Assembly (NCBI GenBank): GCA_019671135.1
Contig: JAHRHY010000017.1
Span: forward strand, 372,001-436,000
Direction: 5' to 3'
DNA from: Linnemannia hyalina
Lineage: Eukaryota; Mortierellomycota; Mortierellomycetes; Mortierellales; Mortierellaceae
DNA length: 64,000 nucleotides
Positions 21,512 to 32,080 of this stretch are shown piece by piece. How positions within the stretch are numbered: position 1 is the stretch's first letter; every line of letters starts with the position of its first letter. Made by a program: the position numbers and the translations under genes. The notes beneath the pieces were generated by a model. It searched no databases. It had not been told where the DNA came from and was given only the letters and a program-made list of their open reading frames with translations.

Positions 21512-23388
21512 TATGTTGATGAATGCGGTTGTGAGAAGGAGAGTGTTGAGCGGGGAGGTCGAGGCGTTGGAGATAAGAAAAGAACAGAGAGAAGGGAAAA
21601 AGAGCGCAAGGGTGGGGGCTTGCATGCAAGGACGCTATACTGCACGTGACTTCTATGGATGCACTTCGTGGCAAAATCTTGGTCCACAGACAGGGGTGAA
21701 TGAAAGAAAGGCCTTCTGCAACACTCCTTTTCGCTAGAAAAAACTATCGTTTGTTGAGAAAATGGCGTGTCAAAGTCTTTGTCTTGCTTTCAGGGGAGGC
21801 GAATGAAGTCAATGGGCAATTATTACACCTCTCGTCATTATGCATTTGTCGACACCTCTTGGCAACAATCACTTCTTCGCACCAACCCCACTTCTTCCTA
21901 CCACCAGGCTTATTGCATTGTCGAACAAACATCCTAGAAGAGTTCCGCCACCAAGGAACATAGAAATCTCGCAGACTATTGGAATGGAGTAGACGAATTT
22001 TGCTTAATCACACCAGTCAGGTCGGGTCAAAAAGGTGGGCTGTGTGCTATTGGGCAAGGGCTTTTGTGGAGGCGAGGTCAGTAATAGTGTGTTTTTCTTG
22101 GCTGTAGCAAGTAGAAAAATAAATTGCATTAGCGAGAATCTGAAATCTTCACGGTTGAAAGGATTCTAGAAGTGGAGGCGGAGGAGTAAAGAAGCAGCTG
22201 ATGGATGTTGGGATGTTGGGGAGTGGGCTTGATTGAAGGAGAAGGGAGGAGGGGGTAAGGGTGTGTGAGTGAGTGAGTGAGTAAGTCGCGTGAATAAACG
22301 GTGAGAGTGGTCAGGATTCAGTTATTGTGGGCTCCTTGAAATATCAATAAGAGACAAGAAGGGCGTCGATGAGTATTGGCATATTGGCATATTGGCATTG
22401 AGAATGCGGATGGGGTGGGGGTGCATGGTCCGGAAGAAAAGAAAGACAAAAAATGGGCGAAAGCGCATCTTTGATCGATCATTGGCTGGAGCGAGTTGTG
22501 TCGTTTTGCGTGTGATTCCCGTGTAAAATGGGAGAAATAATATTTTATGTCTGGATGTGTGTGCTGTCTGTCGGTCAGTCAGACCGGTCCATCTGCCTTC
22601 CTTTCTCCCCCTTGCCTTCCCTTGCCTTCCCTTGCCTTCCCTTCCTTGGCTGGAAAATGGGCATTGAAGACAGACTGACTGAAATAATTTGCTCCCATCT
22701 CATCGACTCCGGGGCAGTGCTCAGGTCCAATCTATTTAAGTAGGCGGCTCTTTCTGTGATATTTTTCGTCTCTCTTTTTTTTATTCTCCTTCTTCGTCTT
22801 TTCTGTCACTCTTTGTTTTCTGTTCTCTTCACCATACACACACAAGCTCTCTATCTCTCTCTCCCTCTCTCCCTCTCTCCCTCTTTCCCTCTCTCTGTAC
22901 ATTCTTCTTTATTCTCTTTCTTGCATTCGTCCTCTCTTTCTTTTGTACATTCATAAACACTTCCTCATCCTCGACAACTTGATCTCCTACCACAAGTTTG
23001 CATTCCGCACTTTTGCCATCTCCACATTACATTCATACCTTTGGTCAAATAAACGAAAAAGAAAAAGTCTCCGAACACTTCTTCTCTGACGACCTGCCCT
23101 CTTGTTATATTCTCAAGCATCGTCCTTTGTAAGATGCCACCAACAGCTATCTCGCTACACGTTGATACCTTTCACAGAAGAACCCTTGCTGACATGATAA
23201 AGAACATTCCTCCTCCAATTGACACTAGGCGAAGCATAACTCACGTTTGACACTTCCTCTCCACAAACCTGGCTGCGGATCTAATTGCTTACTCAGTCAG
23301 ACAGACGATCGCCTCAGGACAGAATACCCTTTCCAATCGATCCTCTCTCTTAACCCTCTCTCTCTCCCCTCGCACTTGTACGGAGACC
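21512..23388. other. Long divergent upstream region
   Basis: About 1.9 kb between the TMEM19-like gene and the large Myb-like gene. It has GAGT repeats (about 22265-22285), an atattggc triplet (22375-22400), cccttgccttc repeats (22605-22645) and a long CTCTCC tract (about 22850-22905). The pyrimidine tracts near the right end suggest a promoter or leader of the Myb-like gene. A leader intron cannot be excluded. Confidence 0.45.
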
Positions 23389-23974
23389 ATGATGGGTCAC
23401 GCAAAGTCCCATCCTTCGCTATTTCTTACCACAAAGGACTTTTCATTACAGGACTCGCCCACCTTTCGCCCCCACCTTCTCCCCTCCCCTTCCACCGAAC
23501 ACAACGGACAAAAAATCATGCATCTCCAACAGCAACAACAACAGCAGCAGCAGCATTCATTACGCCACCAACAATACAACCAACACAGCCACACCGCTCC
23601 ACAACAACAACCCAACAGCAGCAACACCTCGGTACAGTCATCACAGCAAGGACCGTCAGCTCCCTCAATAAGGAGCGATGGTGCTGCAACGGCTGTTGCC
23701 GAGGATGACCTCAACTTTCATGACTTTATCCATGCCAAGCACGATGACGAACGGTACGGGGACGATAGCCGATCGTCGATGGTTTTGCCGGAATCCGATC
23801 GTGGCCCCAGCACCAGCACGATCACCACCACAGCCACGACCCAGGGATCAGTACAGTCTCAATCGACCCAAATCTGCAGTAATCACACACAGCCAATCGG
23901 AGGCAATCTCCACATCACCTCCCACAGCCTTGACCATATCAGCCATAATGCAGGCACCCAGCAGAACCAGCTTG

Positions 23975-24012
<38 letters not shown>

Positions 24013-26649
24013 AACAACAACAACATTAATGATACCCATGGGCAAAATATCTATGAGCACTCCTCAGATCACTTCCCGCCCTACGACCTTGTCCCACCGC
24101 CCACCCAGGATTTGTTCCGCACCCTCATGGAGGAACTCCAGACCGAGGCTGCCCACCAGCGAGATCAGGTCATGGCATCGTCGTCTACTTCTACGTCAAC
24201 CAGGCCGGACTCTGGTGTCGAGGTTGACTATTCGCTCGGCGGTCAGCACCAGCACTCAAGGGCACTGCCTCGGTTCATGATGGAGCCTCTTGACTTTCTT
24301 TCGGGAGACTACGAGTCTTGTCTGGGCAGCACAGATATCCATTCGATGGCAGACACCAACTCGTCGGACCTCTCCTCGTTCTCTGCACAGTACGGATCCT
24401 CAAGCCATGATCAGAACCAGGGAGCGGCAACGTCTTCTTTGCAGGTTACCTACGATACCCATTCGTCCTCTCACGGCCGTTCTGGATCGATGGACTCTAC
24501 TAATTCCAGGAAGCGACCCCTTTCCGACGATGACTCTCATATCCTGAATCAGCACAACAACGGGACAGGTACACCACCCTCGTTTACGACAACCCATGAC
24601 CAACTGTCGCCGCCAACACAGGATTTGTTCCGCATGCTGATGGAGGAGCTCGAGACCCAGGCCGCCCTTCAGCGTGACCAGTTCTTGGCATCTACAGCAA
24701 GACAGGAGGCCGCCGGTGCGGCTCTCACCAACACTGATTATGCCTTCAACGGCAACGATCAGCACCACGCTCGTCTTCCGCGCTTTGTGATGGAGCCTCT
24801 GGATTTCTTTAATGCTGGCTACGGAACCATGCAGGTCGATGGAACTATGAGCGAACATTCTGGGGTCTCGGGAGGAGCATCTTCTGCCAGTGCTTCTCAG
24901 ATGCTTTCAGCTACTTCATCGAATCTTGAAGCCAGCCACTCTCACCTTCAGCAGCCTCAACAACATCAGCAGCAGGAATTCGCACCCCCGGATGTTTTCC
25001 GTACTCTCATGGAGGAACTGGAGGTCCAGGCTGCCTTTCAGCGTGAGCAGGTCTTGGCCGCCACCACAGGAACTGCACCCCGAGTCGACCCGGAGGAGTA
25101 TGTATTCAACGGACAGCATCTTCGTCCCTTACCTCGTTTCATGATTGAGCCTCTCGATTTCATGTCGTCGAGCTATGAGTCGTACCTCAACAGCAGCATG
25201 TCCTCGGAACCGCATCATTTCGATCCCTCGCAGAACAACTTTTTGGGTCTCAGTCACTCGCAGTCCTCAGGAGTCTCGTCATCATCGTTGTCGGCGCCTC
25301 TGGAACAGAACAACCAGAACCTTGCTCCTCCTGCAAAGAGGGTCACAAGGAAACCTTCGGCGTCTGGTTCTGGTGGCAAGGGCGTCAAGTCGCGCCGACC
25401 CAAGCACCTCACCATCGCATCAAGGTCGGGATCGAATCTCGAAGTCCCCACCTCAGGATCGAACCAACTCCCTAGCCCTTCCAAGAAGCGACGTGTTGGT
25501 GATGATGATGATGGTGCCTCTGGAAGTTGCTCTCCGTCCAGCCTTGTGACATCTCCCTTTGGATCCACTGCTGGTGATGGTCTGGATTCGCCCATCTCTC
25601 CCACCTCGATGTCCAACCTGTCGATTTCAAGCGACGCCCAGAGTGCTGATGGCTCAACCACAGATGGAGCAGTTGCTCAGACCTCGAAGCGTCCCTGGAC
25701 CCACAAGGACGAGACTCTGCTGCTGAAACTGTTTGCCAAGCGGCTGCCGATCAAGGAGATTGCTCAGACGCTCAACCGATCAGTCCACTCTGTCCGCTCC
25801 CGCCGCCAGATCCTGACAGATCCTGGATTTGTGAAGGGCAAAGGTCACAGCGTCTCACGTCGGTGCAAACAAGACCCAGCAACAACGACCAAACTCCCGA
25901 CCTATGCCCAGATGGGGTTCCTGTCCTTGGCCTGGTTGCCCGATCTGGAGGGAACCCTGAACGATGTGGCGACGATGGTCGAAAAGTTGTTCAGCAAGCA
26001 TCTCAACCGCATCCCCAGGACTGGACACAAGAACCTGCAGATCTGGAGGGCGCAGCTTTCGGATGCTCTTGCACACGAGAAGGGACAGCCCCGGCCACGG
26101 TTCGAGAGCTTTGGTGTCAAGCGTGGTCGCCAGTGGGTGTACAGGTTGACCGAGTTTGGAAAGGGGGTTGTTGAGGCTATGGGAGGCGTTGAGAAGATCT
26201 GTGAGGATCTGTTGAAGAGCAACGAGATGGAGATGGCCAACGCTGCTCAAGCCGACGAACAGGATGGCTTGCAGGACGGTAATAGTAAGGATGCCGACGG
26301 AGTTGGTGTTGGCGGATCTGGTGCCGATGCCGGAATTGGACAGGGCCAGGGATACGGATACAGCTACAAGCCCCCAGATGCCAGACAAAAGTCGAACAAG
26401 GGATCCAGTCGTGCGGCGAGGAGATCTTTGGCCAAGAAGAATGCTGCTGCTGCCGCTGCAGCCGCTGCAGCAGGGGAACCCTTGCCCAAGGGAGGTGGGA
26501 ATGCGATTGCGAACGCTGTGGAGGCCATTGCTGCAGCGATGGCCAAGATGACGTCGTCTGAGGAGGAGAAGGAGAAGTATCGGAGGAGTGAGAGTGATGA
26601 GGATGAGAAGGATGGTATAATGGATGTCGAGATGGAGGACGACGACTAG
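23389..26649 (+). CDS. Large Myb/SANT-like DNA-binding protein with three internal repeats
   Basis: Single exon, 1086 residues. The N-terminus has poly-Gln and His/Gln tracts and a 16-residue poly-Asn run (about 197-212). Three related blocks follow at about 236-312, 406-480 and 532-600. Each starts PP(T)Q-D-L/V-FR-x-LMEEL, continues QAA-QR-QV/F and ends LPRF-MEPLDF. A Ser-rich linker with short basic KKRR leads to a Myb-like helix-turn-helix (about 768-810: RPWTHKDETLLLKLFAKRLP, then IAQTLNRSVHSVRSRR). A folded block (about 841-934) follows, then poly-Ala and an acidic tail. It is probably a nuclear regulator; targets are unknown. MM at the start is in a good context, and the next ATG (23518) would remove 43 residues. 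Confidence 0.8.
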
Positions 26650-26866
26650 GAGGATGTGTAGGAGGACAAGCATTTTTTGTATGATTTGAACATTTTTATT
26701 CCCCTCTTCGCCATGTAACATATCTCAACCTTTTTATTTGCGACAATAATAAACCGCACCCTTGTACATATTACAATCCAACATCATCATCCAACAAAAC
26801 AAAACTTGCAGCAATATGTTCTATTTTACAAGTGTATTTATTTTAGTACAAGGGGTTGTGTTTTCT

Positions 26867-27664
26867 TCAGCATTTGTGTGGTCCCCGGAAGCAAACGAAC
26901 CAGTCTGAGCGGAAACATTTTGTGTCAAGGACATGTGGGCATGGACAATTGATGGGTCGGTCGACACAGGTATCTGTCTCTGCGCAATAGTATCCCTTGC
27001 ACTCTGATCCCGGCAGGACCTGTCTTGTTCCTGCTCCGTATTCGTGGTTTGCGTCGGATGTGTCTGCTTGCTGGGTATCGTAGTTGTTGTAGTTGGAGGA
27101 ATAAGAGTCGTAGTCGTAGTCGTCATCGTCGTCGTTGGAGGTGGGGAAGTATGAGGAAGAAGGTTCGCTAAAGTATTTCTTTTCAAACTCTGTCCGGTCA
27201 TCGGATGTCTCTTGAAGGTGCTGGGCTGGGTCGTTATACCAGGTCTGTTGTCCTCTTTGTTCTTGAGGACTGTAGGTTTGTTGCTGTTTCCGCCGACTAC
27301 TCTTTCCACTGCACTGATGTGTAGACTCTGCCGTCGGGAACGGTATCTCAAACGACGTCCGACTGCCAACTCTCTCACCATCACCACCATCACTACCACC
27401 ACTCGACGTTGAAGCCGGGTAAGAAGAGCGCCTTGGCACGGTAGCATTAAAGTGCGAGAGAAAAGACTGGAGACCGTAGAGGATGAGTGCTGTGAGGACT
27501 AGGATGGATCGTAAAGATGGCCCTCCACGCTGATTGTGGGTATGGTGGGAGAGGAAGAGGTTTGTGGACAGGGAGGAGGATTTCTTCATTTTGAGACAAG
27601 GAGGACGTGTGGTGGTTGTGGGGGTGTGCAGGAGAGTTGTTGGAGGGTGAGGGATGTGAGCCAT
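26867..27664 (-). CDS. Membrane-anchored protein with an Lcl2-like cysteine motif
   Basis: Single exon, 265 residues (240 if the better-context ATG at 27589 is used). One hydrophobic segment (about residues 51-68, SILVLTALILYGL) suggests a signal anchor. A Ser/Gln/Asp/Tyr-rich disordered stalk follows. The C-terminal 50 residues hold a compact cysteine module: SECKGYYC, DTCVDRPI, NCPCPHV, KC and FVCFRG. This order resembles the C-terminus of fungal Lcl2 (long chronological lifespan 2), a small ER/secretory protein of uncertain function. Typical Lcl2 is short and has a cleaved signal peptide, so the long stalk is different. The gene is convergent with the Myb-like gene. Confidence 0.65.
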   Translation of the reverse strand: MAHIPHPPTTLLHTPTTTTRPPCLKMKKSSSLSTNLFLSHHTHNQRGGPSLRSILVLTALILYGLQSFLSHFNATVPRRSSYPASTSSGGSDGGDGERVGSRTSFEIPFPTAESTHQCSGKSSRRKQQQTYSPQEQRGQQTWYNDPAQHLQETSDDRTEFEKKYFSEPSSSYFPTSNDDDDDYDYDSYSSNYNNYDTQQADTSDANHEYGAGTRQVLPGSECKGYYCAETDTCVDRPINCPCPHVLDTKCFRSDWFVCFRGPHKC

Positions 27665-28050
27665 TGGAAGCGAAGACTGTGATGATATGTAAAATAACGA
27701 TAGAGCGGGATGTAAAGCTGGAAGGTGTGGGAATGAAAAGGGAGAGGGGACGCTTTATATATTGTGGGTGAGAGAGAGAGAGAGGGATGCAACGTGGCAC
27801 AACAAGATCTGTCTTCGATCTCAGACAAAGACAAAAATTTGAGACACAAACGAATCACGCCCACGTCCTTGACTTCTGGTAGTGGCACACGTACCCAAGT
27901 GGCAAGGGTAGAGGACAATGGGACGCCATAATTCTCTTATTGACTGAAACTACGCGTGAAATCTTTCCTAATATGGATTACATTACACTGTCAATTGACA
28001 CATATTATCCATTCAAAATCGGCTCAAGGAACTCATTTGACACTATATTT
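27665..28050. other. Intergenic region
   Basis: It contains the upstream region of the Lcl2-like gene, including a GA-rich stretch at 27770-27785 (CT on the minus strand). No gene is seen. Confidence 0.45.
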
Positions 28051-28602
28051 TTATTCGCTGGCACTTTCGCCCTGCACCACCCTCATTAAGGCCTTTGACT
28101 TGAAGATAGGTGCTGTGTAGCAACACCATTGTTTCTTGAAGGTACTGAAACGAGCACTTTCTTTTCTTTGTAGCCGAAAGTACTTCGTAAATCTTCTTGA
28201 TGATGGCCATAAATCAGCCTCTCTTTTTTCAGCCCTTTCTCTCTGCCGTAAAAGAAGGAGCTGAGGCGAAAGAATCGTCTCCAACGAGACGTTAAGTTGA
28301 TTCTCGTCTGCAGTCGATTCCTTTGAGAGGGATGGCTCACCCTCATAGCTGATCTCTATATCATTGTAGATCCTTGTCACAAGATACATGTGTTTACAAG
28401 GCTCCTTGTACCGCGTGTAATCGCCGCAAGTGCAAGAGTAGAGACATGAGATATACTCATTTTGTGTTGACAGAATACGACTCATGGGGCAAGTCCCCTC
28501 CTCAGCACATGTAACCTCAAAACAGGGTGTCGATTCCTCTGGAAGTTCTTCGCGCTTACACCGAATAGGCTCAAAGAATTTGGTGATAAGATCACCCTCC
28601 AT
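28051..28602 (-). CDS. Small SWIM zinc-finger protein, possibly transposase-derived
   Basis: Single exon of 183 residues, starting at the ATG 28602-28600. The key feature is YSCTCGDYTRYKEPCKHMYLV (Cys-x-Cys, nine residues, Cys-x-His), a SWIM zinc finger. SWIM fingers with the PCKHMYLV form are common at the end of MULE-type transposases and in related domesticated proteins, where they bind DNA or protein. No DDE catalytic core is visible. The rest is charged, with RQRERAEKREADLW. The gene diverges from the nuclease pseudogene at 28782 across 179 bases, so the two share a promoter region. It could be a fragment of a transposon, an accessory gene of the same element, or an independent small gene. 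Confidence 0.65.
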   Translation of the reverse strand: MEGDLITKFFEPIRCKREELPEESTPCFEVTCAEEGTCPMSRILSTQNEYISCLYSCTCGDYTRYKEPCKHMYLVTRIYNDIEISYEGEPSLSKESTADENQLNVSLETILSPQLLLLRQRERAEKREADLWPSSRRFTKYFRLQRKESARFSTFKKQWCCYTAPIFKSKALMRVVQGESASE

Positions 28603-28652
28603 CACACGCGTGACATATTTTCAGTCTCGACAATATTTTAACCTTCCCAGAT

Positions 28653-28728
28653 CCTTTTCTCCTTCCCACACCCTTTTCTCCTTCCCACACCCTTTTCTCC
28701 TTCCCACATCCTTTTCTCTTTCCCAAAA
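28653..28728. repeat. Four 19-bp tandem repeats in a divergent promoter
   Basis: The unit CCTTTTCTCCTTCCCACAC occurs at 28653-28671 and 28672-28690, with one change at 28691-28709 and a diverged fourth copy at 28710-28728. The array sits between the starts of the SWIM gene (minus) and the XPG-like pseudogene (plus). It could be an iterated protein-binding site or simply a pyrimidine minisatellite. Confidence 0.85.
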
Positions 28729-28781
28729 CACGACACACACATACACAAAAAGGAGGCACTACTCGCCTCTTCCTCGCTAAC

Positions 28782-31700
28782 ATGGGAGTACCCGGGCTTT
28801 GGCCCCTCTGCGCGGAGAAGGGTTACAAGGCCCAACTCAAACAAGGACTCTCCAGCTCTCCTCCAACACCAGGCTCCAAGTTCCGCGTCGACTTACTGGC
28901 CTCATCCTACCCCCAAATCCGCTACCACTACCTAAACGACCTATCCACCTTTCCTCAAGCGATCGAGCTGCACTTTATCTCCTGTGAGTTGCGCAAGAAA
29001 ACCTCGGTACTCTACCTCGATGGAATTTCTCCTGTCTAGAAGCAACACATAAACGCCTTGAGGCAGGACAAGCGCAACACCGCGCTGGCAGGAGCGGAGG
29101 ATTGTATCCGGAATATGGAAAAATCGCTGGAAGGAGGCCACAGTCCATGCAAGCCGACTTTCAAGAAATTAATGAATAAGCTCCGTGGCGCATTCTACCT
29201 TGGTCAAGACTCTCGGATGGTGTTGGTCACATATCTACGCGGACAAGGCTGGAGCTTGCCAGAAATTGCGTCCGAAGCAGATATCACCATTGCTCATGAT
29301 TTCAAGCCTGGCGATATCGTCGTGTCGCAGGATAGCGACATAACAGCTTACGAGAACGTGGAGACGATCTGGCCTCTGTCACGAAGGCGGTTTCTGAAGT
29401 ATGAGATGGGAGCTGTGGCCAAACACCACCTACAGTTGAGCCGCGTGCAGCTGACGGTTCTCTACTGTGTGTCGAAGAACGACTACACCACGAACCTGAA
29501 CCAAATGGGGGTCAGGACCAACTACGGAACTATCAAGACCATAACTGAAGGTGGTAATGACCCCGATCTCGTTTTCATTATATTTTCTTGTTGTCACAAG
29601 CCCTCGAGATAGTAAACTTACTATCTCTCTCTTTTTTATTTATTTTTAAGATCCCCAAACGATGGTCCGTCGGTACCTGGCGCATGAAGTTGTGGTGATC
29701 AAGAAACCTGATCTAGACCGTTTTGATCCGGCGTTGAAGGTTTTCTGCCGCCGAGAACTTACAATCCCGGATCCCCCTGCTGCACCCCATGGACTTGACG
29801 CCGATGCACGACTCCAGGAGCTTTTTCAGAGGTTGGCCCGGATCCGTGACGTTACTCACGACAGACGTCAACAGACGTTTGTTAATCTGATTGGTGAGGA
29901 TTTGTTATGATTGAAGTTCATAATGTTATGAAGAATCTGTTTGTTAATGGTACATGTCTTTTCTATACTTGTTCTAGTAGCGCTTTTGTCGCAAGTGCGT
30001 CTGAGGGTAACGTGGATATACCCAACCGATTTCGTATCGCGGACAGGCCTCCCGAGAAGCCTCCTCCACCCACAAGTCCGGTCGGCGGTACAAACACCGT
30101 TCCAGATATGCCATCAAGACGCGGACGATGAAGCTGGAACACGAACCAACTGAGGGATTCAATAAGTACAAGCTCAAACCCTGGGACAGCGTGAGAAATC
30201 CCCGGCCACTAGCGCTACCTCTAAAAAATCGCAGAAACCCTATAACCACCGGTCAGTAACAAGCTTGATCAAGAAACAGGACCATATCTCAGCCATGGAC
30301 TTTGATCACCCTATATGGACTCTCAATCTTGGCACAGTCCAGGCGAACGCCAAGCGTGCTATATCAAGGAACATTACCCATTCCGCCGAGCGTCGATCTA
30401 TCCTTATACAGGCATCAGGAGTTGCTTCCAGCACGTCGTCAAACAAGCCTCGGAGGCAGCGAGGACCTTGCAGTGCGGCATTGGCATGTACCTCGAGAGC
30501 CTGTCTGCCCGGGAGGTCGACGACATGGACAAACTGATTCTCAGGAAACTCTGTCCTAATTTCACCGTCGAGAAAATTACCGCTTTCAACGACTGGACAA
30601 ACCAGCAACAGAGCGTCGGTCAGAGACAGGATCAGGAACATGACCAAGGTTCGCAGAGGAAGTACAATGAACAAGAACCTTTCCTAAAGATGCTCTTGAA
30701 CGCTATCATGAACTCGACACAACCTGGTGCAACGGCGAATGTGAGAAACCCCACGGCGAATGTGGAGCTCGCCCGCGAGTTTTTCAACAGGATCAACCTG
30801 TACGGTGTCTCGGGTCCACCAACCAAGCCGGCGTATCCAGCATCAACAATAGCCCAGCTTGTTGCTAATCAGCTTTACGTGGAGCTTAAAAACCATTACA
30901 AGAATGGTTCTTTGGTACTCTGCAAAAAGGTAATGACAACTACAACTATTGTTGCGGATATAAAAGATTTTGTAATATTATGGACGTTTTAGGGATGGCT
31001 TTCCTAAACCCTGTCTCGTGTCTCTTTCAACAAAACAGATCGAGGTCTTGAAGAAGGAGCTCCTCCAAGTGGAGGCAACAACGGGAACGATCGATCTCTC
31101 CATGTCGGCGATCCAAAACGTCCTTGGTTTGAACAGAGTTTGCGGACGACCCCGATGCTTGCTGCCGATGTCGTCAATGAAGGACAGGTTCATTACTTTG
31201 ACGGAACTCGAGCTTGTGGAACTGTTTTGGCGGAACCCGGCACTGAAGTGCGAGCTTCAGCACATATATCAACCAACTCCCAAACACAGTAAATAGCTGG
31301 AACGGCAACGAATGGAGACTACGGAGGGAGGTCAATCAATCAGTGACATAAAGAGCCATCTCCCCCCACATCGAGGCCCGGACGGCAGTGTTGAGAAGTA
31401 TGTCAACGCGAGACAGGAGATTGAGACTGTTTTTTACGATTTCTACAACAAACCGGCGATCAAGAAAATACCTGGAATGCGCAACTGGCCAAGGAGCAAG
31501 AATTTAGTCTGGCTGCCGGTCGATTGTTGCGAATGCTTGGAGGGTCTATCGGCGCCAAGAGACAGGACGACAACTTTGTCATTATCGGGATCGGCCTTGG
31601 AGATTTCAAGTCGCACTATGGCCTTTCTTCGCTCCACACCGCCTTTTGTTCATATTTTGTCCGACTAGTAAGTGAACAGTGCCGGTCTTTGTCAAAAAAT

Positions 31701-31990
31701 TGGTGGTTTGAAATCAAAAACCAGCAACTGACACCATACTCTCCGTTCTCTTTCTCTTCTGTATTTTATAATTTTCTTAGGCAAGATCTCTGGGATACAT
31801 TGTCGTAGGTGTAAATGAATTTTATACATCCAAGAAATTCCCGGTTTGTCAAGCCTTCGTCGGTCAAGTCAACATGCGATGACTGTATTGTCCACATTGC
31901 AAGAGCTTCATGCACCGAGACGAGCTGGCGGGGCACAATATGTGCAACATTATTCAAGGACACTTGCTGGATCAAGAGCGACCACAGTAG
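28782..31990 (+). pseudogene. Broken gene: XPG/FEN1-like nuclease joined to a TnpB/Fanzor-like C-terminus
   Basis: The frame opens with MGVPGLWPL, the hallmark start of XPG/FEN1 nucleases, then VLYLDG and, near 29270-29340, EIASEADITIA and VVSQDSD, matching the acidic XPG-I region. Introns at 29551-29650, 30930-31038 and 31668-31780 keep frame. Much later come GGSIGAKRQDDNFVIIGIGLG, GLSSLHTAFCSYF, SLGYIVVGVNEFYTSKK, PVCQAF, LYCPHCKSFMHRD and GHNMCN. This is the layout of the RuvC-II/zinc-ribbon/RuvC-III end of TnpB and Fanzor proteins. Damage seen: TAG at 29037, TAG at 31294, TGA at 31880; apparent frameshifts near 30080, 30425 and 31480; and Phe in place of the first zinc-ribbon Cys (KKFPVC). 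I find no RuvC-I motif between FFWRN-like sequence and IYQPTPKH, suggesting an internal deletion. Confidence 0.7.
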
Positions 31991-32080
31991 TAGAGGACAA
32001 TAACAATTGCAAGTCCAGTTGCGACGCCTGGCAAAAGCGCCAAGGTGAGGTGCGAATTATGCAATCGCTGACCCTATAGC

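Noticed and set aside
22605..22645. Short cccttgccttc direct repeats as a CRISPR-like or regulatory array
   Set aside because: They are contiguous 10-11 base pyrimidine repeats without spacers, in an upstream region full of similar tracts.
25855..26721. 288-codon minus-strand frame inside the Myb-like gene
   Set aside because: It is antisense to a region with clear domain signal on the plus strand and has no domain of its own.
28984..29039. Possible 56-nt intron that would remove the TAG at 29037 in the XPG-like gene
   Set aside because: GTGAGT...TAG is present, but its removal shifts the frame into an immediate stop, and the removed part includes the conserved YLDG. A nonsense mutation explains it better.
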